This document shows, one piece after another, positions 1 to 5,636 of a stretch of DNA of 9,622 bases; position 1 is the first letter of the stretch, and each line of letters opens with the position of its first letter. A program made the translations under genes and the position numbers. Source of the DNA: Thermoleophilia bacterium. GTDB taxonomy: Bacteria; Actinomycetota; Thermoleophilia; Gaiellales; Gaiellaceae. Location: positions 1 through 9,622 of the forward strand of contig JABFWJ010000257.1 of assembly GCA_013362295.1 (NCBI GenBank), given 5' to 3'. The notes below the pieces were generated by a model. That model made no database searches and was not told where the DNA came from. It saw nothing but the letters and a program-made list of their open reading frames with translations.

Positions 1-9
1 ACTCCGCGC

Positions 10-1653
10 GTGGAGGAGCGGAGAGAGCGCCCGCCGCGGCCGAAGCGTCCGCGCGAAGTGCTGCGGACGGCAGTCGAGCTCGGTGCGGTCGCCGTGCTCG
101 CGATCGTCCTGCTCACCTTCATCGGGATCGTCCTGTACAAGGGCGGTAAGACCGTTGCGCCGCCGCCGGACGCCCTCGTCGTCACGCAGACGCAGGACTT
201 CGCGTCACTCGATCCCGCGCTTGCCCAGACCCAGCAGGCGTGGGAGCTCGAGTATGCGACGTGCGCGAAGCTCCTCAACTACCCCGCCGTCGGCGGCTAC
301 CTCGGGACGCGGATCGTCCCGGAGGTGGCGGCGCGGCTGCCCCGCATCTCGCGCGATCGGCTCACGTACACCTTCGAGATCCGGCGCGGCTGGAGGTTCA
401 GCGACGGCGAACCCGTGACGGCGCGAGCGTTCACGCGTGCGTTCGAGCGTGCCCGCTCCGAGGAGCTCGTGTCGCCGGCGGACCCCTACCTGCGCGAGGT
501 CGCGTTCTGGCGTGTGCACGGGCGCACCCTGACGGTCCACCTGCGTGTGCCGGCGCCCGACTTTCCGCAACGGCTCGCGCTCCCGTATTTCTGCGCCGTG
601 CCGCCCTGGGCGCCCGAGCGGCAGTTCGACACGCTGCCGTCCGCGGGCCCGTTCGCCGTCGACCGCTACCGCCCAGGCCGCTCGCTCGTGCTGCGCCGGA
701 ACCCCTACTACCACGGGCCGCGGCGCCCGAAGCTGCAGCGGATCGTCTACCGGTTCGGCGCCTTCTCGTCGCAGATCCGCCTCCAGCTCGAGCGAGGAGA
801 GGCGGATTACGGCGTCGTGACGCCCTCCGCGTTCGCCGCGCTCGCGCAGCGCTTCAAGGGTGACCGTCGGCACCTGATCGTCGTGCAGCAGCCGATCGTC
901 GCGTATCTCGCGCTCAACACCGCGCGTCCGCTCTTCAAGGGCAACCCGTGGCTGCGGCGAGCGATCAACTATGCACTCGACCGGCCAGCGCTCGTGCGCC
1001 TGTTCGGTCCCGAGGGCGCGCTGCCGAACGACGAGTACCTGCCGCCCGGCTTTCCCGGCTACCGGGCACGTCACGTCTATCCCGTCGGCGAGCCCGACCT
1101 GGCGACGGCCCGCGCGCTCGCTCGCAGGCACCTGCGCGGCGCGCATGCTGTCTTCCTCGCCTGCGGAACCGAGGATTGCGCCGAGCGCGCGATCGTCGTC
1201 GCCGACGCGTTGCGGAAGATCGGGCTCCACGTCCGGATCGACACCTCGCCCGGGCAGTTCACGCTCGCCGGTGTCCGCGGGACCGCGTTCGACATCGCGG
1301 ACGTGATCACGCGCCCCGACTACGGCGATCCGTACGGCCTCGTCGACAAGCTCCTCGACGGACGTGCGATCCGCGCCGTGGGCAACAGCAACATCTCCTA
1401 TTACGCGAGCCCGCACGTGAACCGTGCGATCGACGCAGCGCAGCGACTGCGTGGCGTAGCACGCGACCGCGCGTACGGCAGCCTGGGAATCGAGGTCGCG
1501 CGCAGCGACGCACCGCTCGCCGCCTACGCCGTGCTGAACGCGCGGGTGTTCGTCTCGGCGCGCGTCGGGTGCATCACCTACCAGCCCGTGTACGGCCTCG
1601 ACCTCGCCGGTGCTTGCGTGTCTCCTCCTTCTGCAGCACCGCGTCCACGGTGA
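10..1653 (+). CDS. ABC transporter substrate-binding protein, family 5 (SBP_bac_5), membrane-anchored
   Basis: Extracellular solute-binding protein of the peptide/nickel/oligopeptide ABC importer class, which captures ligand outside the membrane for a permease not seen here. Family signatures are visible: 'YTFEIRRGWRFSDGEPVTA' near residues 119-137, and 'GPFAVDRYRPGRSLVLRRNPYYHG' split across residues ~215-240, the usual 'rNPyY.G' block. The C-terminal 'VGCITYQPVYGLDLAG' also fits the family. The N-terminus is an Arg/Pro-rich cytoplasmic stretch (~20 residues) followed by one hydrophobic helix (~23-46). No clear signal-peptidase or lipobox site is seen, so it is probably anchored. GTG at 10 is the first start in the window, but the frame is open to the left edge and the true start may lie outside. 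The last ~10 residues look like read-through past the normal end and overlap the convergent YihY gene. Family assignment is firm; the substrate is unknown. Confidence 0.9.
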   Translation: MEERRERPPRPKRPREVLRTAVELGAVAVLAIVLLTFIGIVLYKGGKTVAPPPDALVVTQTQDFASLDPALAQTQQAWELEYATCAKLLNYPAVGGYLGTRIVPEVAARLPRISRDRLTYTFEIRRGWRFSDGEPVTARAFTRAFERARSEELVSPADPYLREVAFWRVHGRTLTVHLRVPAPDFPQRLALPYFCAVPPWAPERQFDTLPSAGPFAVDRYRPGRSLVLRRNPYYHGPRRPKLQRIVYRFGAFSSQIRLQLERGEADYGVVTPSAFAALAQRFKGDRRHLIVVQQPIVAYLALNTARPLFKGNPWLRRAINYALDRPALVRLFGPEGALPNDEYLPPGFPGYRARHVYPVGEPDLATARALARRHLRGAHAVFLACGTEDCAERAIVVADALRKIGLHVRIDTSPGQFTLAGVRGTAFDIADVITRPDYGDPYGLVDKLLDGRAIRAVGNSNISYYASPHVNRAIDAAQRLRGVARDRAYGSLGIEVARSDAPLAAYAVLNARVFVSARVGCITYQPVYGLDLAGACVSPPSAAPRPR

Positions 1654-2425
1654 CTCCGAGCAGGAACGCGATCGCGGCGACGTGGAGGTAGACGAGCAGC
1701 AGGATGACGCTGCCGAGCCCCCCGTAGAACGACGAGTACGACACGGCGCTGATGTAGGCCCCGAACCCCACGGTCGCGGCGATCCAGCACGCGGCCGAGA
1801 GCAGCGAGCCCACTGTGATCCAGCGGAACGGACGTTTCTTCGCCGGCACCGCGCGGAGGATGACCGCGATCGCCGCGAGCAGGAAGGTGAGCGCAGCGAG
1901 CCAGCGCCCGAGGAAGACGCCCACGGCGGCCACCCCGTGCACGTGCAGCAGCCGTCCGCCGAGGACGGCGGCAGCCGCTGCGAAGACGCACACCACGACG
2001 GCGAAGCCGCCTGCGAGCGACACGAGCAGGCGTCTCAACCACGACCGCGTCTCGCGCGACCCGTACGTGGTGTTCAGCGGCGTCATCATCGCGCGCAGCG
2101 AGGCGCCGACTCCCCACAGCGCGATCAGGAAGCCGATGGTGCCCCAGAAGAGCGCCCGGCTCGCCATCACCTTCGTCGCCGTGCGGTTGGCGATCCGGAA
2201 CGCGTCGCGCGAGAGGTGGTGCTGCAGCGTCGGTGCGACGTGGTCTGTGTACACGGAGCGCTCGCCGGTCAGCGAGAGCCCGGCAAGTGCCAGCAGCGCC
2301 AGCGGGACCACGGCATAGAGGACCTGGAACGCGATCGCGCTCGAGTACGTGAGCAGGTCGTGACGGGTGAACTCGTCGGCTGCGCCACGTGCGGTGCGCC
2401 GCAGCTCGGCCGTGGAGAGGCTCAG
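1574..2425 (-). CDS. YihY/BrkB family inner-membrane protein (probable CTG start)
   Basis: Polytopic membrane protein of the YihY/virulence factor BrkB family (once called RNase BN), with about six membrane helices and no settled biochemical role. Family marks are 'DLLTYSSAIAFQVLYAVVPL' in the first helix and 'LWGVGASLRAMMTPLNTTYG' in the middle. The tail is short and very basic. The first GTG, at 2311, would cut off half of helix 1. Translating upstream in the same frame gives LSLSTAELRRTARGAADEF, then the normal family N-terminus, with no ATG, GTG or TTG. The CTG at 2425-2423 overlaps the TGA (2424-2422) of the upstream small gene as CTGA. It gives 283 residues, the family's usual size. I infer translational coupling from a CTG start. 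The fallback annotation is 1574-2311, 245 residues. The family is clear; the start is inferred. Confidence 0.85.
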   Translation of the reverse strand: MSLSTAELRRTARGAADEFTRHDLLTYSSAIAFQVLYAVVPLALLALAGLSLTGERSVYTDHVAPTLQHHLSRDAFRIANRTATKVMASRALFWGTIGFLIALWGVGASLRAMMTPLNTTYGSRETRSWLRRLLVSLAGGFAVVVCVFAAAAAVLGGRLLHVHGVAAVGVFLGRWLAALTFLLAAIAVILRAVPAKKRPFRWITVGSLLSAACWIAATVGFGAYISAVSYSSFYGGLGSVILLLVYLHVAAIAFLLGVTVDAVLQKEETRKHRRGRGRTRAGR

Positions 2426-2649
2426 CGGTCGTTCTCGCGGCGCTCGTCGGGCGTCGTGCCGTCCTGCGGCGTCCCGCCCGGCCCGCTCATCGCGACGCCC
2501 TCGGCCTCGACCAGCTCGGTAGGCTCGGCCGTCCGATACGCCTCGTCCTGCAGCCCGCCGCGGGGATCGCCCTCCCGCTCGAGGGCGCTCGGGTCGCCCT
2601 GCTGCTTGTCCGCGCGGTGCTTCTGCTTCTTCCTCCAGCGACCGAACAT
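2422..2649 (-). CDS. Small hydrophilic hypothetical protein (75 aa) upstream of the YihY gene
   Basis: Unrecognised. It begins MFGRWRKKQKHRADKQQGD and is highly charged: basic in the first 15 residues, then Glu/Asp/Gly/Pro-rich. It has no membrane segment and no cysteines, and is probably disordered. ATG at 2649 is preferred because the frame's earlier start at 2706 would run antisense into the tRNA gene. There is no clear Shine-Dalgarno; a 14-bp palindrome lies immediately upstream. Its TGA overlaps the proposed CTG start of the YihY gene, which suggests a two-gene operon. It could be a chance open frame, but the tight junction with the YihY N-terminus supports translation. Confidence 0.5.
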   Translation of the reverse strand: MFGRWRKKQKHRADKQQGDPSALEREGDPRGGLQDEAYRTAEPTELVEAEGVAMSGPGGTPQDGTTPDERRENDR

Positions 2650-2653
2650 GGGC

Positions 2654-2667
2654 CGCGGGTACCCGCG
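2654..2667. repeat. 14-bp perfect palindrome CGCGGGTACCCGCG
   Basis: This perfect two-fold symmetric sequence sits between the start of the small gene at 2649 (- strand) and the presumed promoter of the tRNA-Glu gene (+ strand). It could be an operator for a dimeric regulator or an RNA hairpin in the leader of the small gene. GC-rich DNA also produces such palindromes by chance. Function not shown. Confidence 0.35.
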
Positions 2668-2679
2668 CCCGCGCTTCGC

Positions 2680-2685
2680 TACACT
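2680..2685 (+). promoter_or_regulatory. Possible -10 box (TACACT) of the tRNA-Glu gene
   Basis: TACACT matches four of six bases of the sigma-70 -10 consensus. It lies 14 bp before the first base of the mature tRNA, which would give a 5' leader of roughly 8 nt. No convincing -35 box is seen at 16-18 bp, where the sequence is part of the GGTACC palindrome. Confidence 0.35.
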
Positions 2686-2699
2686 GCCCCGCGTCACGG

Positions 2700-2772
2700 G
2701 GCCCATTCGTCTAGTGGCCTAGGACACCGCCCTCTCACGGCGGCGGCACGGGTTCGAATCCCGTATGGGCCT
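2700..2772 (+). tRNA. tRNA-Glu (anticodon CTC)
   Basis: A complete cloverleaf can be drawn. The acceptor stem GGCCCAT (2700-2706) pairs with ATGGGCC (2765-2771) over seven perfect base pairs. The D arm is GTCT...AGGAC. The anticodon stem CCGCC/GGCGG encloses the loop CTCTCAC, giving anticodon CTC, which reads GAG. The T arm ACGGG/CCCGT encloses the loop TTCGAAT. There is no intron and no encoded CCA; the discriminator base is T. GAG is the preferred Glu codon in GC-rich genomes. A long hairpin follows within 10 bp and may end transcription. Confidence 0.97.
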
Positions 2773-2780
2773 TTGCTCGA

Positions 2781-2826
2781 GCGTCTCCAATCTGGTTCGC
2801 AGGCGCGAGTCAGATTGGGTCGACGC
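2781..2826. terminator. Long hairpin between tRNA-Glu and a convergent small gene (likely bidirectional terminator)
   Basis: CCAATCTG (2787-2794) pairs with CAGATTGG (2811-2818). Inside it, TCGC (2797-2800) pairs with GCGA (2805-2808) around an AGGC loop. Outside it, GCGTC (2781-2785) pairs with GACGC (2822-2826). It lies just after the tRNA on the + strand and covers the stop codon and last codons of the 77-aa gene on the - strand. Neither side has a T tract, so termination is inferred from position and stem strength. Confidence 0.6.
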
Positions 2827-3043
2827 TGCGCCCGAGCGCGCGTTCGACGAGCGTTGCCTCACGCTCGCCGAGCTCGATCACGCGGCCGAATGCGGGCGGA
2901 ATCTTCAGCTCGGCGGCGATCTGGGCGGCGACGCTCGCCGCGCCGCGGGTGGGGTCGTCCCACAGCGACGCCGCCAGTGCGCGCGCCCGGGTGGACGTCA
3001 GCGTCAGCTCGGCCTCGCCGATTCGCAATGTGACCCCATCCAT
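2810..3043 (-). CDS. Hypothetical protein (77 aa)
   Basis: Unrecognised small soluble protein, MDGVTLRIGEAELTLTS at the N-terminus. The first ~17 residues look like a beta hairpin; the rest is Ala/Glu-rich and probably helical, including 'AASVAAQIAAELKI' and 'REATLVERALGRSV'. It has no cysteines, signal peptide or membrane helix. ATG at 3043 fits a promoter ending about 12 bp upstream (TTGACG-16-TAGGAT), which leaves a 5' leader of only about 6 nt and no proper Shine-Dalgarno. The stop codon lies in the terminator-like hairpin at 2781-2826. The good promoter makes it more likely real than chance. It follows the zinc-ribbon gene on the same strand after a 53-bp gap. Confidence 0.65.
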   Translation of the reverse strand: MDGVTLRIGEAELTLTSTRARALAASLWDDPTRGAASVAAQIAAELKIPPAFGRVIELGEREATLVERALGRSVDPI

Positions 3044-3055
3044 CGCGGTGGACGC

Positions 3056-3083
3056 ATCCTAGCCGCCCCCCCGGCTTCGTCAA
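3056..3083 (-). promoter_or_regulatory. Sigma-70-type promoter of the 77-aa gene
   Basis: On the - strand, -35 TTGACG (3083-3078, five of six consensus) and -10 TAGGAT (3061-3056, four of six, TAnnnT type) are separated by 16 bp. The spacer contains a run of seven G. Transcription would start near 3049, only about six bases before the ATG at 3043, giving an almost leaderless mRNA. Confidence 0.55.
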
Positions 3084-3096
3084 TCGCCAATCCGAG

Positions 3097-3291
3097 CTAG
3101 AGGCTTGATGTGGAACTGGCGCCGGCCTCGGGCTCCGGGACGACGCCGCAGACGAGGCAGACCCGCACGTGGCGGGCCGCGCTGCCCGACGAAGCGGGCG
3201 CGAGCTTCTGCTCGCCACACTCCGGGCACGGCTCGAGCTCGCCGTCCTCCCACCAGCCCGCCAGATCGGGTCGATTGTCCGCCGCCGTCAC
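3097..3291 (-). CDS. Small zinc-ribbon protein (64 aa)
   Basis: Two CxxC knuckles are visible: CPEC at residues 22-25 and CLVC at 45-48, 19 residues apart, each followed by Gly. This is typical of a zinc ribbon binding one Zn through four cysteines. Small ribbons of this kind bind nucleic acid or protein partners; no partner is apparent. The Trp-rich acidic stretch 'LAGWWEDGELEP' leads into the first knuckle, and the last ~15 residues are disordered. GTG at 3291 is chosen because a strong AGGAGG lies six bases upstream. An in-frame start at 3342 has no such site. The start and motif are well supported; the function is unknown. Confidence 0.72.
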   Translation of the reverse strand: MTAADNRPDLAGWWEDGELEPCPECGEQKLAPASSGSAARHVRVCLVCGVVPEPEAGASSTSSL

Positions 3292-3359
3292 GCCCCGCCT
3301 CCTGACGCAGTCTCCCGACGAGCGCTGTCCGGTTCTGTCCAATCCGAGAGACCGATAAA

Positions 3360-3378
3360 CGCGGCGCTCAGCGCCGTG
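3360..3378 (-). terminator. Terminator-like hairpin with the stop codon of the coiled-coil gene in its loop
   Basis: CGGCGC (3362-3367) and GCGCCG (3371-3376) form a perfect six-base stem, with one more C-G pair beyond a wobble. The three-base loop (3368-3370) is exactly the TGA stop of the - strand coiled-coil gene. On the - strand the stem is followed by CGTTTATC, a weak T-rich stretch. This fits an intrinsic terminator whose 5' arm is coding. Confidence 0.5.
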
Positions 3379-4117
3379 AACGCAGCGCTTCCTCGGCCTC
3401 CGCGAGCTCGGTCGCGACGCGCTCGGCCTCCTCGCGCTTCTCCTGCGCCTCGGCCCGCAGTGCCTCCGAGACGCGCGCCGCCTCGTCGGCCTCGCGCTCC
3501 GCGGCGCGCGCCTCGGCCGTCAGTCGTCGAGCCTCCGCACGCAGAGCCGAGACGCGTTCGCGGGCCGCGCGCGCGACCTCGTCGCCCCCGCGCTTGGCCG
3601 GCGTGACCGCCTCGAGCGGCCCGAAACCGACCGCCTTGAGCTCCTCCGAAAGCCGTCCGTGCTCGAGCAGCTTCCGCGCCGAGTCGTCGACTGCGGCCGC
3701 GCGCAGTGTCTGCGCGAGCTTGTCGAGGAGCGGCGGCGTCGCCCGCCCGCCGAGGTGCTTGCGCGCGGCGGCGAGCAGCGAGCGGATCGCGTCGCGCTCA
3801 GCGGCCGCGGCCGCGCCCACCTCGTCGGGCTTCGCCTTGCCTGCCAGCGCGCGCTGCTGCGTCTCGCGCAGCGCCTCGCCGGCGTCGAGCAGCTCGGTCG
3901 TCAGCTTCGGCTCGTCCCGCACGAGGCGGTTCGCGGCCCACGCGACGACCGTCGGCTTCTTCAGCGCACGCACCTCGCCGGCGGCGTCGGATTGGTGCGC
4001 CTTGCGGAGGCGGGTCGCGAGGTCGTTGCGGGCCTTCGTGAATTCCTCGAGCGGCAGGTCGTAGAGCACGTCGAGCTCGTGCTCGAGGTCGGGGACGGGT
4101 GCGAGCGGCGGCGCCAT
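3368..4117 (-). CDS. Conserved actinobacterial-type coiled-coil protein of unknown function (249 aa)
   Basis: The first ~160 residues carry 'LDVLYDLPLEEFTKARNDLA', then 'EVRALKKPTVVAWAANRL', a pattern I recognise as a conserved hypothetical family in high-GC actinobacteria. From about residue 175 to the end the protein is a continuous Ala/Glu/Arg-rich heptad-like helix, probably a coiled coil. There is no signal peptide, membrane helix or known catalytic motif. It is most likely a cytoplasmic structural or scaffolding protein. ATG at 4117 is preferred; GTG at 4135 would add six residues (MEPSGP) and lies close to the upstream terminator. Neither has a strong ribosome site. It follows the substrate-binding protein gene on the same strand but behind a strong hairpin, so it is probably only partly co-transcribed. 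Function unknown. Confidence 0.85.
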   Translation of the reverse strand: MAPPLAPVPDLEHELDVLYDLPLEEFTKARNDLATRLRKAHQSDAAGEVRALKKPTVVAWAANRLVRDEPKLTTELLDAGEALRETQQRALAGKAKPDEVGAAAAAERDAIRSLLAAARKHLGGRATPPLLDKLAQTLRAAAVDDSARKLLEHGRLSEELKAVGFGPLEAVTPAKRGGDEVARAARERVSALRAEARRLTAEARAAEREADEAARVSEALRAEAQEKREEAERVATELAEAEEALRSRR

Positions 4118-4142
4118 CGGTCCGGATGGTTCCACATAGACC

Positions 4143-4168
4143 GCGGGGAGGGCTCTCGCCCTCCCCGC
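4143..4168 (-). terminator. Strong GC hairpin downstream of the LivJ/K-like gene
   Basis: GCGGGGAGGGC (4143-4153) pairs perfectly with GCCCTCCCCGC (4158-4168) around a four-base TCTC loop, an 11-bp stem. It lies 33 bases past the stop of the branched-chain-type binding protein. On the - strand the following bases are GGTCTATG, so there is no real T tract; GC-rich actinobacteria often lack one. It also lies just before the coiled-coil gene start and could affect its leader. Confidence 0.75.
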
Positions 4169-4201
4169 TCACTCCTGGTCGTGCGTCTTGTGGGGTCCCG
4201 G

Positions 4202-5497
4202 CTACGCGGCCTTCACGAGCGAGTTCGGCGGCACGATGACCCTGAGGGTCGTCGACTTGCCGCCCTTGATCTTGTAGATCGTGACCGGGTTCGCGGTCAC
4301 GTCTCCGTTCGCGTTGAACTTCAGCGTGCCGAGAATCGTGTTCTTGAGGTTCAGGGCGAACAGCTTCTTCGTGACGTCCGCCCGCGTTCCGTCCGACGCC
4401 GCGATCGCGGCGACGACCGCCTCGGTCGCCTGTGCCGCATACACCGAGTACGGATCCGGCGCACGCTTGTCTGCCTTGGTGAAGTTCTTGACGAACTTCG
4501 CACCTGCACCCTTCAGGGCGCTGTTCGGCAGGCCGGCCACGGACACCGTGGCGCCCTCGGCTGCTGCACCGCCCTGCTGGACGACGGCGGAGATCGGGGT
4601 GAAGCCGTCCGGCAGGATGAGCTTGGCCTTCGGTGCTCCGTTCGCGATGTCCTTCAGCAGCTTGCCGCCGTTCTCGCAGATCAGGCCGCCGACGAAGACA
4701 CCTTGCGCGCCCGACGACTTGATCTTCACGGCGAGTGCCTCGTACGAGGACGCCTTGCCGTCCCACGCCGTGAAGCCGGCGACCTTGATGCCCAGCTTCA
4801 CCGCCGCGTTCTTGAAGTTCGTCGCGACGCCGAGGCCGTAGGCCTCCTTGTCGTTCAGGATGAAGACCTTCTTCACGCCGAGCGACTTCGCGAGAATCGC
4901 GTCGGCAGCACCCTGGAAGTCGTCCGCCGCGACGACGCGCGCGTAGCTGCGCTTGCCGGTCGGGTAGTACTTCCCGGGCTCGCCGGCCGCAGTTCCGGGC
5001 CCGCCGTGGGTCAGGCCCACGTACGTGTTCGCCGGGCTGACCATGGCGATCGGGCCGTTCGGCGCGCGGTTGAGGATCGGGATCTCGATCTCCGCCGCGC
5101 CCGAGTTGAAGGTGCCGATCACGGCCGCGACGCTCGAGTTCTGCGCGTACGCGTTCGCGTTGGCCGACGCCTTGCCCGAGTCCCACTTGCCCGCCTGCGC
5201 GGTCGAGTCATCGCAGCTCTGGTAGGCGAGCGTGTACTTCCCCGCCTTCCAGTTGTGCTGCTGGAAGATGAACTTGATCGCACGGGTCATCTGGCTGGTC
5301 TGCGTGCGCCCCGAACCCTGCAGCGGCAGGTCGGAGGCGACCAACAGATTTCCGCTGCCATTCTGGATCGCAGAGCACGACGACGCCGGTAGCGGCGTCG
5401 CACCGCTCCGGGCGATCGCCCCGCTCACCGTCGCGACGAGCGCGACGATTGCGATCACCGCGGACACTCCCGCGCCCGCGTAGATGCGCTTCTTCAC
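4202..5497 (-). CDS. Branched-chain amino-acid-type ABC transporter substrate-binding protein (LivJ/LivK-like)
   Basis: Periplasmic-binding-protein fold of the Leu/Ile/Val-binding family (Peripla_BP_6 type), 431 residues. The N-terminus MKKRIYAGAG then a hydrophobic stretch to about residue 28, ending 'SGAIARSGA', is a Sec signal peptide. 'LLVASDLPLQGSGRTQTSQM' (~51-70) is the first strand and ligand loop. 'VAAVIGTFNSGAAEIEIPILN' and 'MVSPANTYVGLT' are the family's next ligand-contact blocks. 'YARVVAADDFQGAADA' and 'KKVFILNDKEAYGLG' start the second lobe. GTG at 5497 is chosen because AGGAGG lies four bases upstream and the signal peptide starts there; the longer frame to 5623 is unlikely. 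It has its own promoter and terminator. No LivHMGF genes are seen, so it is an orphan here. The true ligand could be amino acids, amides, urea or aromatics. Confidence 0.92.
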   Translation of the reverse strand: MKKRIYAGAGVSAVIAIVALVATVSGAIARSGATPLPASSCSAIQNGSGNLLVASDLPLQGSGRTQTSQMTRAIKFIFQQHNWKAGKYTLAYQSCDDSTAQAGKWDSGKASANANAYAQNSSVAAVIGTFNSGAAEIEIPILNRAPNGPIAMVSPANTYVGLTHGGPGTAAGEPGKYYPTGKRSYARVVAADDFQGAADAILAKSLGVKKVFILNDKEAYGLGVATNFKNAAVKLGIKVAGFTAWDGKASSYEALAVKIKSSGAQGVFVGGLICENGGKLLKDIANGAPKAKLILPDGFTPISAVVQQGGAAAEGATVSVAGLPNSALKGAGAKFVKNFTKADKRAPDPYSVYAAQATEAVVAAIAASDGTRADVTKKLFALNLKNTILGTLKFNANGDVTANPVTIYKIKGGKSTTLRVIVPPNSLVKAA

Positions 5498-5535
5498 TCG
5501 TCCTCCTGTCTGGGGGGTCAGGGGAATTCGGGGAG

Positions 5536-5565
5536 AGCATAGAGCCGTGGTCGGGCGGGCGCCAA
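5536..5565 (-). promoter_or_regulatory. Sigma-70-type promoter of the LivJ/K-like gene
   Basis: On the - strand, TTGGCG (5565-5560, four of six) and TATGCT (5541-5536, four of six) are separated by 18 bp. Transcription would start near 5529, giving a leader of about 32 nt that contains the AGGAGG site before GTG 5497. It lies in the 129-bp divergent region shared with the histidine kinase gene. Confidence 0.5.
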
Positions 5566-5594
5566 TCTCTCGGGCACCCCCCGGACGCGCTAAA

Positions 5595-5636
5595 GGGAGG
5601 GTTAGGGTGGTGCCGAAAGGCACGACGTGACGTCAC
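5595..5636 (+). promoter_or_regulatory. Structured leader of the histidine kinase gene: G tracts, GNRA hairpin over the ribosome site, palindrome over the start
   Basis: Three GGG tracts and one GG (5595-5610) are separated by 1-3 bases, a possible G-quadruplex. GTGCC (5610-5614), GAAA loop (5615-5618) and GGCAC (5619-5623) form a five-base-pair hairpin with a GNRA tetraloop. The only ribosome-site candidate, AAAGG (5616-5620), lies in its loop and 3' arm. GTGACGTCAC (5627-5636) is a perfect palindrome that contains the GTG start. Together these suggest translational or operator control, but no function is shown. Confidence 0.4.

Noticed and set aside
205..1416. 403-codon open frame on the - strand
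   Set aside because: Antisense to the solute-binding protein gene. It is Arg/Glu/Val/Asp-rich with no family motif, a GC-driven shadow.
2422..2706. 94-codon version of the small - strand gene starting inside tRNA-Glu
   Set aside because: The start lies antisense within the tRNA. ATG 2649 is a more natural start.
2700..2830. tRNA-Glu as an integration site for a mobile element
   Set aside because: No integrase, no second copy of the tRNA 3' end and no foreign-looking gene is seen in the window.
3798..5186. 462-codon open frame on the - strand in another phase
   Set aside because: Same strand as the LivJ/K-like gene but a shifted frame. It runs across a strong terminator and shows no domain.
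3659..5392. 577-codon open frame on the + strand
   Set aside because: Antisense to the coiled-coil gene and the LivJ/K-like gene, both of which have motifs and one of which has a strong ribosome site. The composition is Arg/Leu/Val shadow-like.
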